A DNA stretch of 64,000 nt from an uncultured Acetatifactor sp. (GCA_947586055.1 CANPXL010000001.1:124001-188000), one strand, 5' to 3'; shown: positions 1 through 8,549, numbered from the stretch's first letter. Numbers and translations are program-made. The notes: a model not told the origin generated them from the sequence alone.

Positions 1-1
1 C

Positions 2-1153
2 GGCACCTACACGGCCCAGATTGACGCCCCCGGCTATGCCGCCCTGTACCTGACGGTGGAGGTGGCGGACAGGGAGACCGCGGCGGAAGGGTATCTGCTG
101 CCCGCAGTTTCGGAGGGCCAGATAGGCGTGGTGATGACCTGGGAGGGGACGGCGGATCTGGATCTGACCCTCTTTACGCCATATCAGTCCACAGGCGGCG
201 ATATGGCGCATATCGGAGGGGCCGTCTCCACGGATGCCAGCGGCAGTTACCTGGTGGCGGACAATATGTCGGGGTGCGAGGTCATGTATGTCAACACGGC
301 GGCACCGGGCAACTATAAGCTGTATGTGAACGATTACACTCACAGTCAGGCGGGAGATTACAGTTCCGGCGCCATGGCGGAAATGAATATCCACATTTAT
401 CTCTATGACAGCACGGGGCTGATCGGGGAGTATCTTTTCCCGACGGAGCAGGGCGGCGTCCTGTGGGAGGTGCTGGACATCAGTGGCGGCGTGCCGACTC
501 CTGCGGAGAGGGTGTACAGCAGCCTGGCAGGCAAGACCTGGTGGCAGGAGAGCAAGGATGCGGCGGCAAGGAATTCCTGGCTGAATGTAAAGGGGCTTGA
601 GATCTCGCCCCAAGGCAGTTATACCTTCTGGTTCGGAAATTCGGCTTATCAGGATTTTACCATGGAGATCACAGAGACCACCAAGGGAGAGGGGATCCCG
701 GACGGCTTTAAGCAGGTGACGGCAAAGGTGATCTGGGGGGCTTCCGGGGGCCCTGGTTGGAATCAGGAGGATCAGGAGAAGTATGGGGTCTTAGAGGATG
801 ATGGTTCATATCACATTCTTATGTGGACAGGAACCCTTGACCGCTACACCGGCTAGGCCTATGAGTTCTATCAGGAATCGGTGGGGGATGATATCTTTGG
901 AGAGATTCGGGACGAAAACGGTGTATTGGCGATCGGCTATGAATCCTTGCATTACACAGAGGGAGACTCCGGCATCACAGTCACCACCGTCACCTGCCCC
1001 ATCGGCTATGATGGACTGGTGTTCCAGGTGGGGCCGCAGACAGCGGCTGGGTATGAAGCTTATGATACGGTAGATTTTACCGTGAGCCATACCATGGACG
1101 AATTTACGGAGAACCTTGACGAGTTTTATTATTTCTCTTACACCAATGAATAA
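2..1153 (+). pseudogene. Surface/secreted beta-sandwich protein, 5' end outside window, interrupted by in-frame TAG
   Basis: The frame is open from base 2, so the gene begins upstream of the window. It reads to a TAG at 854-856 and continues in the same frame, without another stop, to TAA at 1151-1153. The first visible residues (GTYTAQIDAPGYAALYLTVEV) resemble a carboxypeptidase-regulatory-like beta strand. The next part (WEGTADLDLTLFTP, then APGNYKLYVND) resembles the DUF2135/YfaP-like fold that follows a 'W..daDlDL' plus 'pGtY.v.v' pattern. The protein is rich in Gly, Thr, Asp and Tyr, as expected for an extracellular module. No sortase motif or C-terminal membrane anchor is seen. A single substitution (for example from AAG or CAG) would explain the stop. 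I call it a probable pseudogene; recoding or a sequencing error is possible. Confidence 0.6.
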
Positions 1154-1397
1154 GGCGGTTCGGAAAGCTGACTACGGGATACGGAGTGCGGGATATGGAA
1201 AAATCTGAGATACAAGAAAGGATAAGATTTCGGTCTGCTTCTGATACTGTGCTGGTTATATGAACGCAGGAGAAAATGGCTGGAGAAAAGTGCGATAAAA
1301 TGATCTTTGCCGGCCGGAAAGAGTGAAAATTTACAGGCCGAACAGGTCGAATGAAGTATAAAACAGAAACGGCCGCATGAACTTGCTCCATCACATA
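1154..1397. other. Intergenic stretch with no recognised gene
   Basis: Roughly 245 bases between the broken surface gene and the promoter of the next gene. I see no convincing ORF with a ribosome binding site, no strong hairpin followed by a T-run and no tRNA. Confidence 0.5.
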
Positions 1398-1426
1398 TTG
1401 CAAACCGACCGTGACGGTGATAAAAT
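1398..1426 (+). promoter_or_regulatory. SigA-type promoter for the Rpn-like nuclease gene
   Basis: TTGCAA at 1398-1403, a 17-bp spacer and TAAAAT at 1421-1426. It lies 54 bp upstream of the ATG at 1480, which has a strong GAGGAGGG ribosome binding site. Confidence 0.5.
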
Positions 1427-1479
1427 AAAAGTGCGGATGTGGAGATGCTTCGTCCGTTTCAAACGAGGAGGGATAGAGC

Positions 1480-2523
1480 ATGGATTCATCCGGACAGGAA
1501 GCAACTGGAAATTTTTCTGAAAAAAAGAAGGCGACGGTATCTGTGCCAAGCGAACTTGCACAGAATTTAAAAGTGGCCGATGAAAATGCCGCATTTAAGT
1601 ACGATGAGTCGGCTAGGAATATTGTGGCTCAGAAGTCGGTTCTGGCGTATATTTTAAAGAGTGCGCTTGACGAGTATGCGGAATACACGGTGCAGGAGAT
1701 AGCAGAGAGGTTTATCGAGGGTGAGCCTGAGTTGAGAAAGGTCGCGGTCCATCAGGACCACCCGGACAGGAAAGACGCTCCCGACATGATGAGTGGAGAT
1801 GACAAGATAGAAGGTGATCCTACTGCTGATAAGTCACAGAGGGACGGTACAGTTTATTTTGACATCCGTTTCACAGCGGTTCTTCCGTCTGATGGTGGAC
1901 GGATCGAAATTTTGATCAACTGCGAAATTCAAAACCGGGACACGCCGGGTTATCCGATTCCAAAGCGCGGCATTTATTATACGGCCAGAATGATTTCCTC
2001 CCAGCGGGGTACAATATTTAATGATCAAGAGTACGGGAAGATTAAGAAATGTGTGAGTATCTGGCTGTGTGAAGATACGGCAGATACCCGCTCCGACACC
2101 ATCAACAGATACTCTTTCACGGAGGAATGCCTGAGAGGGAATTTCCAAGAGGAGAAAAAGGACTATGATTTGATGGCGGTTGTAGTGCTGCGGCTGGGGC
2201 ACAGGGGAGAAGAAAGTGAGGATAATGCAATCCGGCTTTTGAGCAAGATGTTCTCTACAAATCTCAGCTATGAGGATAAGCTGGACGCGCTGCAGAATGA
2301 GTTTAAGATTCGTGTGAACAAGGAAATGAGCGAGGAGGTGCAGAGCATGTGTAACTTGAGTATGGGCGTTTTAAATAAAGGCAAGATGGAACAGGCCAAA
2401 GAGACAGCGTATGAACTTCGAGATATGGGATTGCCGGATGAAAAAATTGCACGGGCAGTCAAAGTCAGCATGGATACATTGCAGAAATGGTTTGCGGAGC
2501 GTGAAGAGATGCTTGTAAAGTAA
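1480..2523 (+). CDS. Rpn-like PD-(D/E)XK nuclease / putative transposase family protein
   Basis: 347 aa. The central region has the pattern FDIRF...GRIEILINCEIQN, which fits the Asp...Glu-x-Gln core of the PD-(D/E)XK nuclease family annotated as Rpn / PDDEXK_2 'putative transposase'. The C-terminus (residues ~270-347) is a charged helical tail, with a short helix-turn-helix-like stretch (GLPDEKIARAVKVSMDTLQKW), typical of this family in Clostridia. Proteins of this family are linked to RecA-independent recombination in E. coli; the role in Clostridia is unclear and they often occur as multiple diverged copies. A second family member lies at 34687-35601. Start chosen for the GAGGAGGG site 7 bp upstream. 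A terminator follows at 2571. Confidence 0.75.
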   Translation: MDSSGQEATGNFSEKKKATVSVPSELAQNLKVADENAAFKYDESARNIVAQKSVLAYILKSALDEYAEYTVQEIAERFIEGEPELRKVAVHQDHPDRKDAPDMMSGDDKIEGDPTADKSQRDGTVYFDIRFTAVLPSDGGRIEILINCEIQNRDTPGYPIPKRGIYYTARMISSQRGTIFNDQEYGKIKKCVSIWLCEDTADTRSDTINRYSFTEECLRGNFQEEKKDYDLMAVVVLRLGHRGEESEDNAIRLLSKMFSTNLSYEDKLDALQNEFKIRVNKEMSEEVQSMCNLSMGVLNKGKMEQAKETAYELRDMGLPDEKIARAVKVSMDTLQKWFAEREEMLVK

Positions 2524-2570
2524 CAGGCAGCAAGATCATGCAGGAATAGAATAAAGCGGCTTTATAAAAG

Positions 2571-2597
2571 GTGCGTAGAGAACTGCGCACTTTTTTT
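2571..2597 (+). terminator. Rho-independent terminator after Rpn-like gene
   Basis: Stem GTGCG / CGCAC with a 10-nt loop followed by seven T. Confidence 0.65.
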
Positions 2598-2604
2598 GCA
2601 CTGT

Positions 2605-2696
2605 AGGATTGCAGCAGCCTTTTTACAGCCTGTCTTTTGAGAAGGTATTGACATTTATGCCTTTAATTCATGGAATAGTAAGCATAAAGGACAATG
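2605..2696 (+). repeat. 92-bp direct repeat, copy A
   Basis: Aligns without gaps to copy B at 4421-4512, about 82 of 92 bases identical by my count. It starts in the AGGATT that forms part of the terminator loop in copy B, and ends at ACAATG. Inside is a hairpin with 7-bp arms TTTATGC (2653-2659) and GCATAAA. In copy B the arms are TTTCTGC and GCAGAAA, a compensatory change. Confidence 0.8.
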
Positions 2697-2918
2697 TCAT
2701 ACAGATACTTTCTGCCGCTTTCAGCGTGGTTAATCCCAGTCAATCTGCCGTTTTCCTTTGATGTGGATGTCATTGATTAACACTAACTTCTTACCGTCGG
2801 CATCGGTTATGATATCTGCTCCCGGGATGCCGGGAGTTCGGCGTATTTTGACATCTATTGTCAGTCAATGCAGGCCGATTGAAGTGCAATTGTGAACATC
2901 GAGAAGGAAAAATACCGC
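2697..2918. other. Intergenic stretch with no recognised gene
   Basis: Between repeat copy A and the promoter at 2919 I see no ORF with a credible ribosome binding site. An ATG at 2892 opens a frame continuous with the next gene but lies upstream of the likely promoter. Confidence 0.45.
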
Positions 2919-2947
2919 TTGACAGAAAGGTCCGGGGGGGGTAGAAT
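2919..2947 (+). promoter_or_regulatory. SigA-type promoter
   Basis: Consensus TTGACA (2919-2924), a 17-bp spacer and TAGAAT (2942-2947). The spacer contains a run of eight G immediately before the -10, a feature shared with the promoter at 6310. It places the transcript start near 2954, which decides the start of the next gene. Confidence 0.8.
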
Positions 2948-2996
2948 AAGGACGGCTTGTAAATACAAGCTAAGAAAACGTACAGGAGGAAAGGAT

Positions 2997-3344
2997 ATGC
3001 CAATGGAATTGGATACAGTGAGGGGAATGCTGATAGGGGCGCAGAAAGCCGTGAAAGAGATAAGGCTTCTGCTGCAGGAGAACAAAATCGAAGAGGCGCG
3101 GGAAACGGCGGCGAGAAAGATTTTGTGTCTGGTGGATATGTACAAAGAAGGAGAACTTGAAAAGTACCGCAATACGCCGGATAACCTCAAAAGCGCTCCC
3201 AATTCGGAGCGCATGTTGGAAAACGCCGAGAGGATGGAGGCGGTGCTGGACCTGTTTAGAAATGAGAACGACGACTGGCGTCCCTGTGAGGAGTGGAATC
3301 TGGACGCGGTTGACCAGCTTTTAGAGGAAATCATCAATTCCTAA
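2997..3344 (+). CDS. Small helical protein of unknown function
   Basis: 115 aa, beginning MPMELDTVRG. The frame is open further upstream to an ATG at 2892, but that codon precedes the promoter at 2919-2947; the ATG at 2997 has an AGGAGG site 8 bp upstream. The protein is acidic, mostly alpha-helical in appearance and Cys-poor, with no signal peptide or membrane segment. I do not recognise a family. It is followed after 63 bp by the lipoprotein gene at 3408 and the two may be co-transcribed; the pair sits between the two copies of the 92-bp repeat, so they may form one accessory unit. Confidence 0.7.
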   Translation: MPMELDTVRGMLIGAQKAVKEIRLLLQENKIEEARETAARKILCLVDMYKEGELEKYRNTPDNLKSAPNSERMLENAERMEAVLDLFRNENDDWRPCEEWNLDAVDQLLEEIINS

Positions 3345-3407
3345 AAAGATCAGGAAGGAATTTACGGGAAAGCTGTTCTTGAACGGATACAAAAAAGGAG
3401 GATCATT

Positions 3408-4334
3408 ATGAAAAAGAAGATTTTGGCACTGCTGCTGGCAGTGGCAACGGCATCCATGTTTGCAGGCTGCGGAAAGGATGACGGCGGCCGGGAGAGAGAA
3501 AGCCGTGAGGAAAGCAGCTATGAACAGGAGGAGAGCGCTCCGGAGAGCGTTTCGGAACCGGAAGAACCTGAAGAAGCGCCCCTTCTGACCAGCGTTTACG
3601 CGTCGGCAAAGCCCGGCAATGAATTTCAGTTTGGCGCTTATGAGCAGGACAACAATCTTTCTGACGGCGCGGAGCCTATCGAATGGGTGGTGCTTGCGAA
3701 TGAAGGGGACAGGATTTTGGTGTTGAGCAAGTATGTGCTGGTAGGAGAACCGGAGGAGATGAGTGAGGGGGAAATACGGGATGATGCGATTCCGGGCGCA
3801 GACAGAGACTCGGTGACTTGGGAGGTATGCAGTGAGCGGAAATGGCTGAACAGCATTTTTTACGAGGAAGCATTTTCGGACGAGGAAAGAAACTGTATTC
3901 TGCAGTCGGAACTCACAACACCGGACACGGAGGGAACATGGTCAGGCAGATCGAATCAGCCTTTCCATACGTATGGCGGTTCAGACACGACGGATTATCT
4001 GTTTTTGTTAAGCTATGAGGAGTTTAAGGAATATGTAAAGCCTCTGAAGATAGCAAATGCAGAGCCCACGGCGGCCAGCGCTGTAAAAGCGAACAAGGAA
4101 ACGGGATATGCGTCCTGGCAGCTTCGCTCGCCTGGGGTGGTGCAGGATTGGGTGGACGATATGACTATGACATCCACAGGTTATTCAGATGAGTTTGCCG
4201 AGATTGGTAGTGATGAGAGCGGGGATATATATGGCGAGCTTAATTCTTTCCATTCTGGCCGTGTGTACAATAACCCCAGTACTGGGGTAAACTTTGGTGG
4301 CCTGCGCATGGCCATGTGGCTTAAGGTGGAATAG
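3408..4334 (+). CDS. Lipoprotein with DUF6273-like domain
   Basis: 308 aa. Residues 1-20 form a lipoprotein signal peptide with a lipobox ending in AGC (MFAGC), so the mature protein should be anchored to the outer face of the membrane. A Glu/Ser/Pro-rich linker (~25-58) follows. The remainder matches the DUF6273 pattern: IEWVVL near 85, ILVLSK, SERKWLNSIFYEEAFSDEE, then a repeat-like LLSYEEFKEY and a closing GGLRMAMWLK. The function of this domain is not established; it is common in secreted proteins of Lachnospiraceae. The start has an AAAAAAGGAGG site. A strong terminator follows at 4411. Confidence 0.8.
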   Translation: MKKKILALLLAVATASMFAGCGKDDGGRERESREESSYEQEESAPESVSEPEEPEEAPLLTSVYASAKPGNEFQFGAYEQDNNLSDGAEPIEWVVLANEGDRILVLSKYVLVGEPEEMSEGEIRDDAIPGADRDSVTWEVCSERKWLNSIFYEEAFSDEERNCILQSELTTPDTEGTWSGRSNQPFHTYGGSDTTDYLFLLSYEEFKEYVKPLKIANAEPTAASAVKANKETGYASWQLRSPGVVQDWVDDMTMTSTGYSDEFAEIGSDESGDIYGELNSFHSGRVYNNPSTGVNFGGLRMAMWLKVE

Positions 4335-4410
4335 AAAAGAAACATTGCATTTGACTGACCGTTCAGGAATCGTTCAGGAACCGAAAGGGAAATTTGAGGA
4401 AAAAGTCAGA

Positions 4411-4440
4411 AGGCTGCCGCAGGATTGCGGCAGCCTTTTT
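4411..4440 (+). terminator. Strong rho-independent terminator
   Basis: 11-bp perfect stem AGGCTGCCGCA / TGCGGCAGCCT with a GGAT loop and T-run. Its loop and right arm are also the first bases of repeat copy B; copy A retains the right half but lacks the matching left arm. Confidence 0.9.
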
Positions 4441-4512
4441 GCAGCCTGTCCTTTGAGAACGCATTGACATTTCTGCCTTTGATCCATGGAATAGTAAGCA
4501 GAAAAGACAATG
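4421..4512 (+). repeat. 92-bp direct repeat, copy B
   Basis: Second copy of the element at 2605-2696. The internal hairpin arms TTTCTGC / GCAGAAA covary with TTTATGC / GCATAAA of copy A. Immediately downstream (4523-4572) is a short imperfect repeat of GAACTGCAAAT and GGCTGAAAT words. Confidence 0.8.
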
Positions 4513-4578
4513 AATAAAGGCTGAACTGCAAATGAATGGCTGAAATGGCTGAAATGAAGGTGAACTGCAAATTTGGCT

Positions 4579-4606
4579 TGACATCCGGCGTAAGCGCCTG
4601 TATAAT
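4579..4606 (+). promoter_or_regulatory. SigA-type promoter for the tyrS T-box transcript
   Basis: TTGACA (4579-4584), 16-bp spacer, perfect TATAAT (4601-4606). Confidence 0.85.
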
Positions 4607-4612
4607 TTCAAA

Positions 4613-4934
4613 TCATAATACTTTGGACGCGATGATGGGAAGAAGTACCTTTGGCTACAGGCTGACAGAGAGCTGCCGGACGGTGAGAGGCGTAAAGCAG
4701 GGCGGAGGGAAATACATCCCGGAGCAGCGGGTTGAAATGTGCAGGCGTCGTGGAAACGAAGTCATGGTCCGAATTTACGGAAAAGACACAGAGTAGGCTT
4801 TGCCGGTGGCACCGATATCTGCCGGGGTATTGACGGATACCTGCCAAGCCGCAGGGCGTGAGCGCTGCGGGAAATAAGGTGGTAACACGGGTATGAACAG
4901 ACTCGTCCTTAGCAGCAAGGACGGGTCTTTTTTT
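4613..4934 (+). ncRNA. Tyrosine T-box riboswitch upstream of tyrS
   Basis: Leader that senses uncharged tRNA-Tyr and controls termination before tyrS. Visible parts: the AGAGAGCTGCCGG...GGTGAGAGGC distal Stem I motifs (about 4668-4692); a specifier-loop context GGGAAATACATCCCGG in which TAC (4713-4715) is a tyrosine codon; the conserved T-box sequence AAGGTGGTAACACGGG (4876-4891) whose TGGT bulge (4880-4883) would pair with an ACCA tRNA end, matching the A discriminator of bacterial tRNA-Tyr; and a terminator stem GACTCGTCCTT / AAGGACGGGTC (4900-4927) followed by seven T. An 86-codon ORF over the element (4536-4796) is a chance frame. Confidence 0.92.
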
Positions 4935-5062
4935 GTGTCGGCGGCGGGCCGGCTGCCTTCTGACATACCCGGCTTGCTGCCGGCGCAGGATACGTTCGAT
5001 CGTTTGGATGGAGACATCCCGGAAAATCAGGATGCGTGCGATGAAAAAGGAGGAATGAAAAA

Positions 5063-6313
5063 ATGACGATGACGGTATTTGACGAATTGCGGGAGCGCGG
5101 CCTTCTGGCCCAGCTCACAGACGAAGAAGAGATCAGGGAACTGATCAACAACGGGAAGGCAGTGTTTTATATCGGCTTTGATCCCACGGCGGACAGCCTT
5201 CATGTGGGACATTTCATGGCGCTGTGCCTGATGAAGCGGCTCCAGATGGCGGGAAATAAGCCCATTGCCCTGATCGGGGGAGGAACGGCCATGATCGGCG
5301 ATCCTTCCGGCAGGAGCGATCTGCGCACCATGATGACAACGGAGATGATCGATCATAACTGCGAGTGCTTTAAAAAGCAAATGAGTCGCTTTATCGAATT
5401 TGGCGAAGGCAGGAACGACGAGGATCATTCCAAGGCGATCATGGTGAACAATGCGGATTGGCTGCGGGGCCTGAATTATATTGAATTTATCCGGGACATC
5501 GGCGTGCACTTTTCCGTGAACCGGATGCTGACCGCGGAGTGCTACAGACAGCGCATGGAGAAAGGCTTGAGTTTTCTGGAGTTCAACTACATGATCATGC
5601 AGAGCTACGACTTTATGCAGCTCTACCAGAAGTACGGATGCAATATGCAGTTCGGCGGCGACGACCAGTGGAGCAATATGCTGGGCGGCACGGAGTTGAT
5701 CCGGAGAAAGCTTGGGAAAGACGCTTACGCCATGACCATCACCCTGCTCCTGAACTCCGAGGGAAAGAAGATGGGGAAGACCCAGAAGGGCGCCGTATGG
5801 CTGGATCCGCAGAAGACCTCTCCCTACGAGTTTTATCAATATTGGCGGAACGTGGCGGATGCGGATGTGATAAAGTGCCTGAAGATGCTGACCTTCCTGC
5901 CGTTGGAGCAGATAAAGGAGATGGAGAGCTGGGAGGGCAGCCAGTTAAATCAGGCCAAGGAGATCCTTGCCTACGAGCTGACCCAGCTGGTGCACGGAAC
6001 GGAGGAAGCCGAAAAAGCGCAGGAGAGCGCCCGCGCGCTGTTCGCCGGAGGCGGGAACGCGGCGGATATGCCTGTCTGTGAGCTGACGGAGACGGACTTT
6101 ACGGACGGGAAGATCGATATTCTCGGCGTGCTGGTAAAGGCGGGGCTCACCGCGTCCCGGTCGGAGGCCAGACGGGCCGTGGAGCAGGGCGGCGTCACCG
6201 TGGAGGGCGAGAAAGTCACAGATATCAAGACGTCCTACGAGCCTTCCCAGTTCGCAGACGGTATCGTGGTAAAGCGGGGAAAGAAGAATTTTAAGAGAGT
6301 TGTTTTGGCTTGA
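5063..6313 (+). CDS. tyrS: Tyrosine--tRNA ligase
   Basis: 416 aa, class I aminoacyl-tRNA synthetase that attaches tyrosine to tRNA-Tyr. The HIGH-type motif is HVGH at ~47-50 after GFDPTADSL, the tyrosine pocket region is FGGDDQWSN, the KMSKS-type loop is KMGKT at ~236-240, and an S4-like RNA-binding domain closes the protein (about 340-410, [21 protein letters not shown]). Length fits the bacterial TyrS family. The start follows AAAAAGGAGGAATG with the ATG at 5063. Expression is controlled by the T-box at 4613-4934. The stop codon overlaps the -35 hexamer of the next promoter (6310-6315). Confidence 0.97.
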   Translation: MTMTVFDELRERGLLAQLTDEEEIRELINNGKAVFYIGFDPTADSLHVGHFMALCLMKRLQMAGNKPIALIGGGTAMIGDPSGRSDLRTMMTTEMIDHNCECFKKQMSRFIEFGEGRNDEDHSKAIMVNNADWLRGLNYIEFIRDIGVHFSVNRMLTAECYRQRMEKGLSFLEFNYMIMQSYDFMQLYQKYGCNMQFGGDDQWSNMLGGTELIRRKLGKDAYAMTITLLLNSEGKKMGKTQKGAVWLDPQKTSPYEFYQYWRNVADADVIKCLKMLTFLPLEQIKEMESWEGSQLNQAKEILAYELTQLVHGTEEAEKAQESARALFAGGGNAADMPVCELTETDFTDGKIDILGVLVKAGLTASRSEARRAVEQGGVTVEGEKVTDIKTSYEPSQFADGIVVKRGKKNFKRVVLA

Positions 6314-6336
6314 CAGAGCGATCCGGGGGGTATAAT
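6310..6336 (+). promoter_or_regulatory. SigA-type promoter overlapping the tyrS stop codon
   Basis: TTGACA at 6310-6315 shares its bases with the tyrS TGA (6311-6313); TATAAT at 6331-6336 after a short 15-bp spacer ending in six G. The short spacer lowers certainty. Confidence 0.65.
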
Positions 6337-6369
6337 ACCATAAAAACAAGCCAAAGGAGCGCAAAGACT

Positions 6370-6942
6370 ATGAAGACAAATGAGACTGAAAAGTATGAGA
6401 AATACGGCAGCTTTTTCTGGATGCTGCTGGGGTTGGCGGGCGTGGCGCTGCCGCTGGTGCTGGGACTGGGGTCGTCATTTTCCGGCGGAAGCTTTTCCGG
6501 CGCCATGGTTCTGCCGATGATCCTGATGGATTTTATCGTTGTTTGGGTGATCATCCTTTCTCTGATCGCCTATGGCAAGTTTACCGGCCCCTTTGTGAGG
6601 AAGACGGCAGAGCAGGCGGCGTCCTGTCCATACGCCTTTGATCATTCCTTTACAAGCAGAAACGGGATTCTCTATATTTCGGTAAAAGATGGGATGATCG
6701 GCTTTATCTCCGCATATAATCCCAAAAAATTTCAGCTCTTCAGCGCCGCCCGTATCAAAAACATAAAGGCGGCGGACACTTTGTTCCTCTTTGAACTGGA
6801 CGGGGAAAAGATCGTCATTCCCACCCTGCTCACGAACCGGATGTCCGGAAGCCGCACAAAGGCAGGCCGGGAAGCCGCGGAAAATTCCCGTGTTTACGCG
6901 GAGCTTCTAAAGCAGGCGGCGGCAAACGCCGCCAGGGATTAG
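6370..6942 (+). CDS. Two-helix membrane protein of unknown function
   Basis: 190 aa from the ATG at 6370, which has an AAAGGAG site; the frame is open upstream but that part lies over the promoter. Two hydrophobic segments (about residues 12-35 and 45-67) separated by a Gly/Ser-rich turn are followed by a soluble domain of about 120 residues rich in beta-type patterns (NGILYISVKDGMIGFISAYN; DTLFLFELDGEKIVIP), reminiscent of a PH-like bacterial membrane domain, though I cannot assign it. It has its own promoter at 6310. Likely a small membrane protein with a cytoplasmic tail. Confidence 0.75.
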   Translation: MKTNETEKYEKYGSFFWMLLGLAGVALPLVLGLGSSFSGGSFSGAMVLPMILMDFIVVWVIILSLIAYGKFTGPFVRKTAEQAASCPYAFDHSFTSRNGILYISVKDGMIGFISAYNPKKFQLFSAARIKNIKAADTLFLFELDGEKIVIPTLLTNRMSGSRTKAGREAAENSRVYAELLKQAAANAARD

Positions 6943-6988
6943 CCCCGGGATACAGATGCGAAAAAGGATAATGGCCCCGGCATGAATC

Positions 6989-7034
6989 AAAAACCTCCTA
7001 CATATACATGTAACAGTATATGCAGGAGGTTTTT
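6989..7034 (+). promoter_or_regulatory. Long hairpin enclosing the spoIVA ribosome binding site
   Basis: Arms of 19 nt (6989-7007 and 7016-7034) pair at 18 of 19 positions around an 8-nt loop. The right arm contains the AGGAGG Shine-Dalgarno of spoIVA (7024-7029) and ends in TTTTT. A weak SigE-like -10 (CATATACA, from 7001) lies within the left arm with a poor -35 14 bp upstream (GCATGAA). A transcript starting just after it would lack the left arm and leave the site free. Read-through RNA from upstream would fold it away. Confidence 0.65.
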
Positions 7035-7036
7035 CT

Positions 7037-8521
7037 ATGGAAAATCATGTTATGAATACCTATGACCTGTACAACGATATCAAAAACCGTACCGGGGGAG
7101 AGATATACATAGGAGTTCTGGGACCGGTGAGGACCGGAAAATCCACTTTTATCAAGCGGTTCATGGAGGAACTTGTGCTTCCGTACATGGAGGATGAGCA
7201 CGCGAAGATGCGGGCGCAGGATGAGCTGCCGCAGAGCGCGGGCGGGAAGACCATCACAACCACCGAGCCAAAATTCATTCCCAACGAAGCCGCAAAAGTG
7301 ACCCTGAACGGAGATGTGGAGGTTTCCGTGCGGCTGATCGACTGTGTGGGATATATGGTGGACGGCGCCGCGGGACATATGGAAGAGGACGTGGAGCGGA
7401 TGGTGAAAACGCCATGGTTCGATTATGAAATCCCTTTTACCCAGGCGGCGGAGCTTGGCACCGACAAGGTGATGAACGACCATTCCACCATCGGGCTTGT
7501 CATTACCACGGACGGAAGCTTCGGAGAGATTCCCCGGACAAATTATCTGGAGGCGGAAGAAAAGACCATCACCGCCTTAAAAAAGCTTCATAAACCGTTT
7601 TTGGTTCTTGTCAACAGCCAGAAGCCCTATTCCGAGGACGCGAAGAATGTGGCCGCGGAAATCGGTGAGAAATACGGCGTTTCGGCCGTCACGGTAAACT
7701 GTGAGCAGCTGAAAAAGGACGATATCAATATGCTGCTGGAAAACGTGCTGTATGAGTTCCCCATTTCCGCCATGGAATTTTATATGCCGAAGTGGGTGGA
7801 GATGCTGCCCTGCGACAACCGTATGAAGCAGGATATCATGGCGGGCGTCCGGACGCTGATGAAGGATTACAACACGATCCGGGACGTGTTTAACAGACCG
7901 GTCACGCTGGAGAGCGAGTACATAAAGCGTTGTAAGACAGATGCGATAAGCCTTTCCGACGGCGTGATACGAGTGGTGCTGGATGTGGAGGAAGCTTATT
8001 ATTACGAGATGCTGACGGAAATGGTGGGCGAGCCGATCCGGGACGAATACCAGCTTATCAGCAAGCTGAAGAATTTTGCGGCCATGAAGCATGAGTATTC
8101 CAAAGTGCTGGAAGCGGTGAATATGGTGCGCATCAAGGGATATGGGGTGGTGACTCCCGATAAGGACGAGATCATTCTTGAAAAACCGGAGCTGATCAAA
8201 CACGGGAACAAATACGGCGTCAAGATCAGAGCGTCCAGTCCGTCCATCCACATGATACGGGCGAACATCGAGACGGAGATTGCGCCGATTGTGGGCTCCC
8301 AACAGCAGGCGGAGGATCTGATTACGTACATCAGCCAGACAGATTCTGGAGAGGGAATTTGGGATACCAATATATTCGGAAAAACGGTGGAACAGCTGGT
8401 AAATGACGGAATTACTGCAAAAGTGGCGGTAATTGGAGAGGAAAGTCAGCTGAAACTGCAGGATACCATGCAAAAGATCGTCAATGACAGTAACGGAGGA
8501 ATGGTCTGCATCATCATTTAG
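7037..8521 (+). CDS. spoIVA: Stage IV sporulation protein A
   Basis: 494 aa, the ATPase that builds the basement layer of the spore coat on the forespore surface in the mother cell. The N-terminus has the family signature RTGGEIYIGVLG followed by Walker A GPVRTGKST (~29-37), a switch-like LIDCVGYMVDGA near 95, and the long alpha/beta middle and C-terminal domain (ending VNDSNGGMVCIII) used for polymerisation and membrane anchoring via SpoVM. Length matches Bacillus SpoIVA (492 aa). The ribosome binding site lies in a hairpin (6989-7034). This gene alone identifies the organism as a spore former. A terminator shared in position with the convergent gene follows. Confidence 0.97.
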   Translation: MENHVMNTYDLYNDIKNRTGGEIYIGVLGPVRTGKSTFIKRFMEELVLPYMEDEHAKMRAQDELPQSAGGKTITTTEPKFIPNEAAKVTLNGDVEVSVRLIDCVGYMVDGAAGHMEEDVERMVKTPWFDYEIPFTQAAELGTDKVMNDHSTIGLVITTDGSFGEIPRTNYLEAEEKTITALKKLHKPFLVLVNSQKPYSEDAKNVAAEIGEKYGVSAVTVNCEQLKKDDINMLLENVLYEFPISAMEFYMPKWVEMLPCDNRMKQDIMAGVRTLMKDYNTIRDVFNRPVTLESEYIKRCKTDAISLSDGVIRVVLDVEEAYYYEMLTEMVGEPIRDEYQLISKLKNFAAMKHEYSKVLEAVNMVRIKGYGVVTPDKDEIILEKPELIKHGNKYGVKIRASSPSIHMIRANIETEIAPIVGSQQQAEDLITYISQTDSGEGIWDTNIFGKTVEQLVNDGITAKVAVIGEESQLKLQDTMQKIVNDSNGGMVCIII

Positions 8522-8549
8522 AGAGCCGGCCGGATCCGGTCATTTCGGG

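Noticed and set aside
4536-4796. 86-codon ORF upstream of tyrS
   Set aside because: It overlaps the promoter, Stem I and the specifier of the T-box and has no ribosome binding site.
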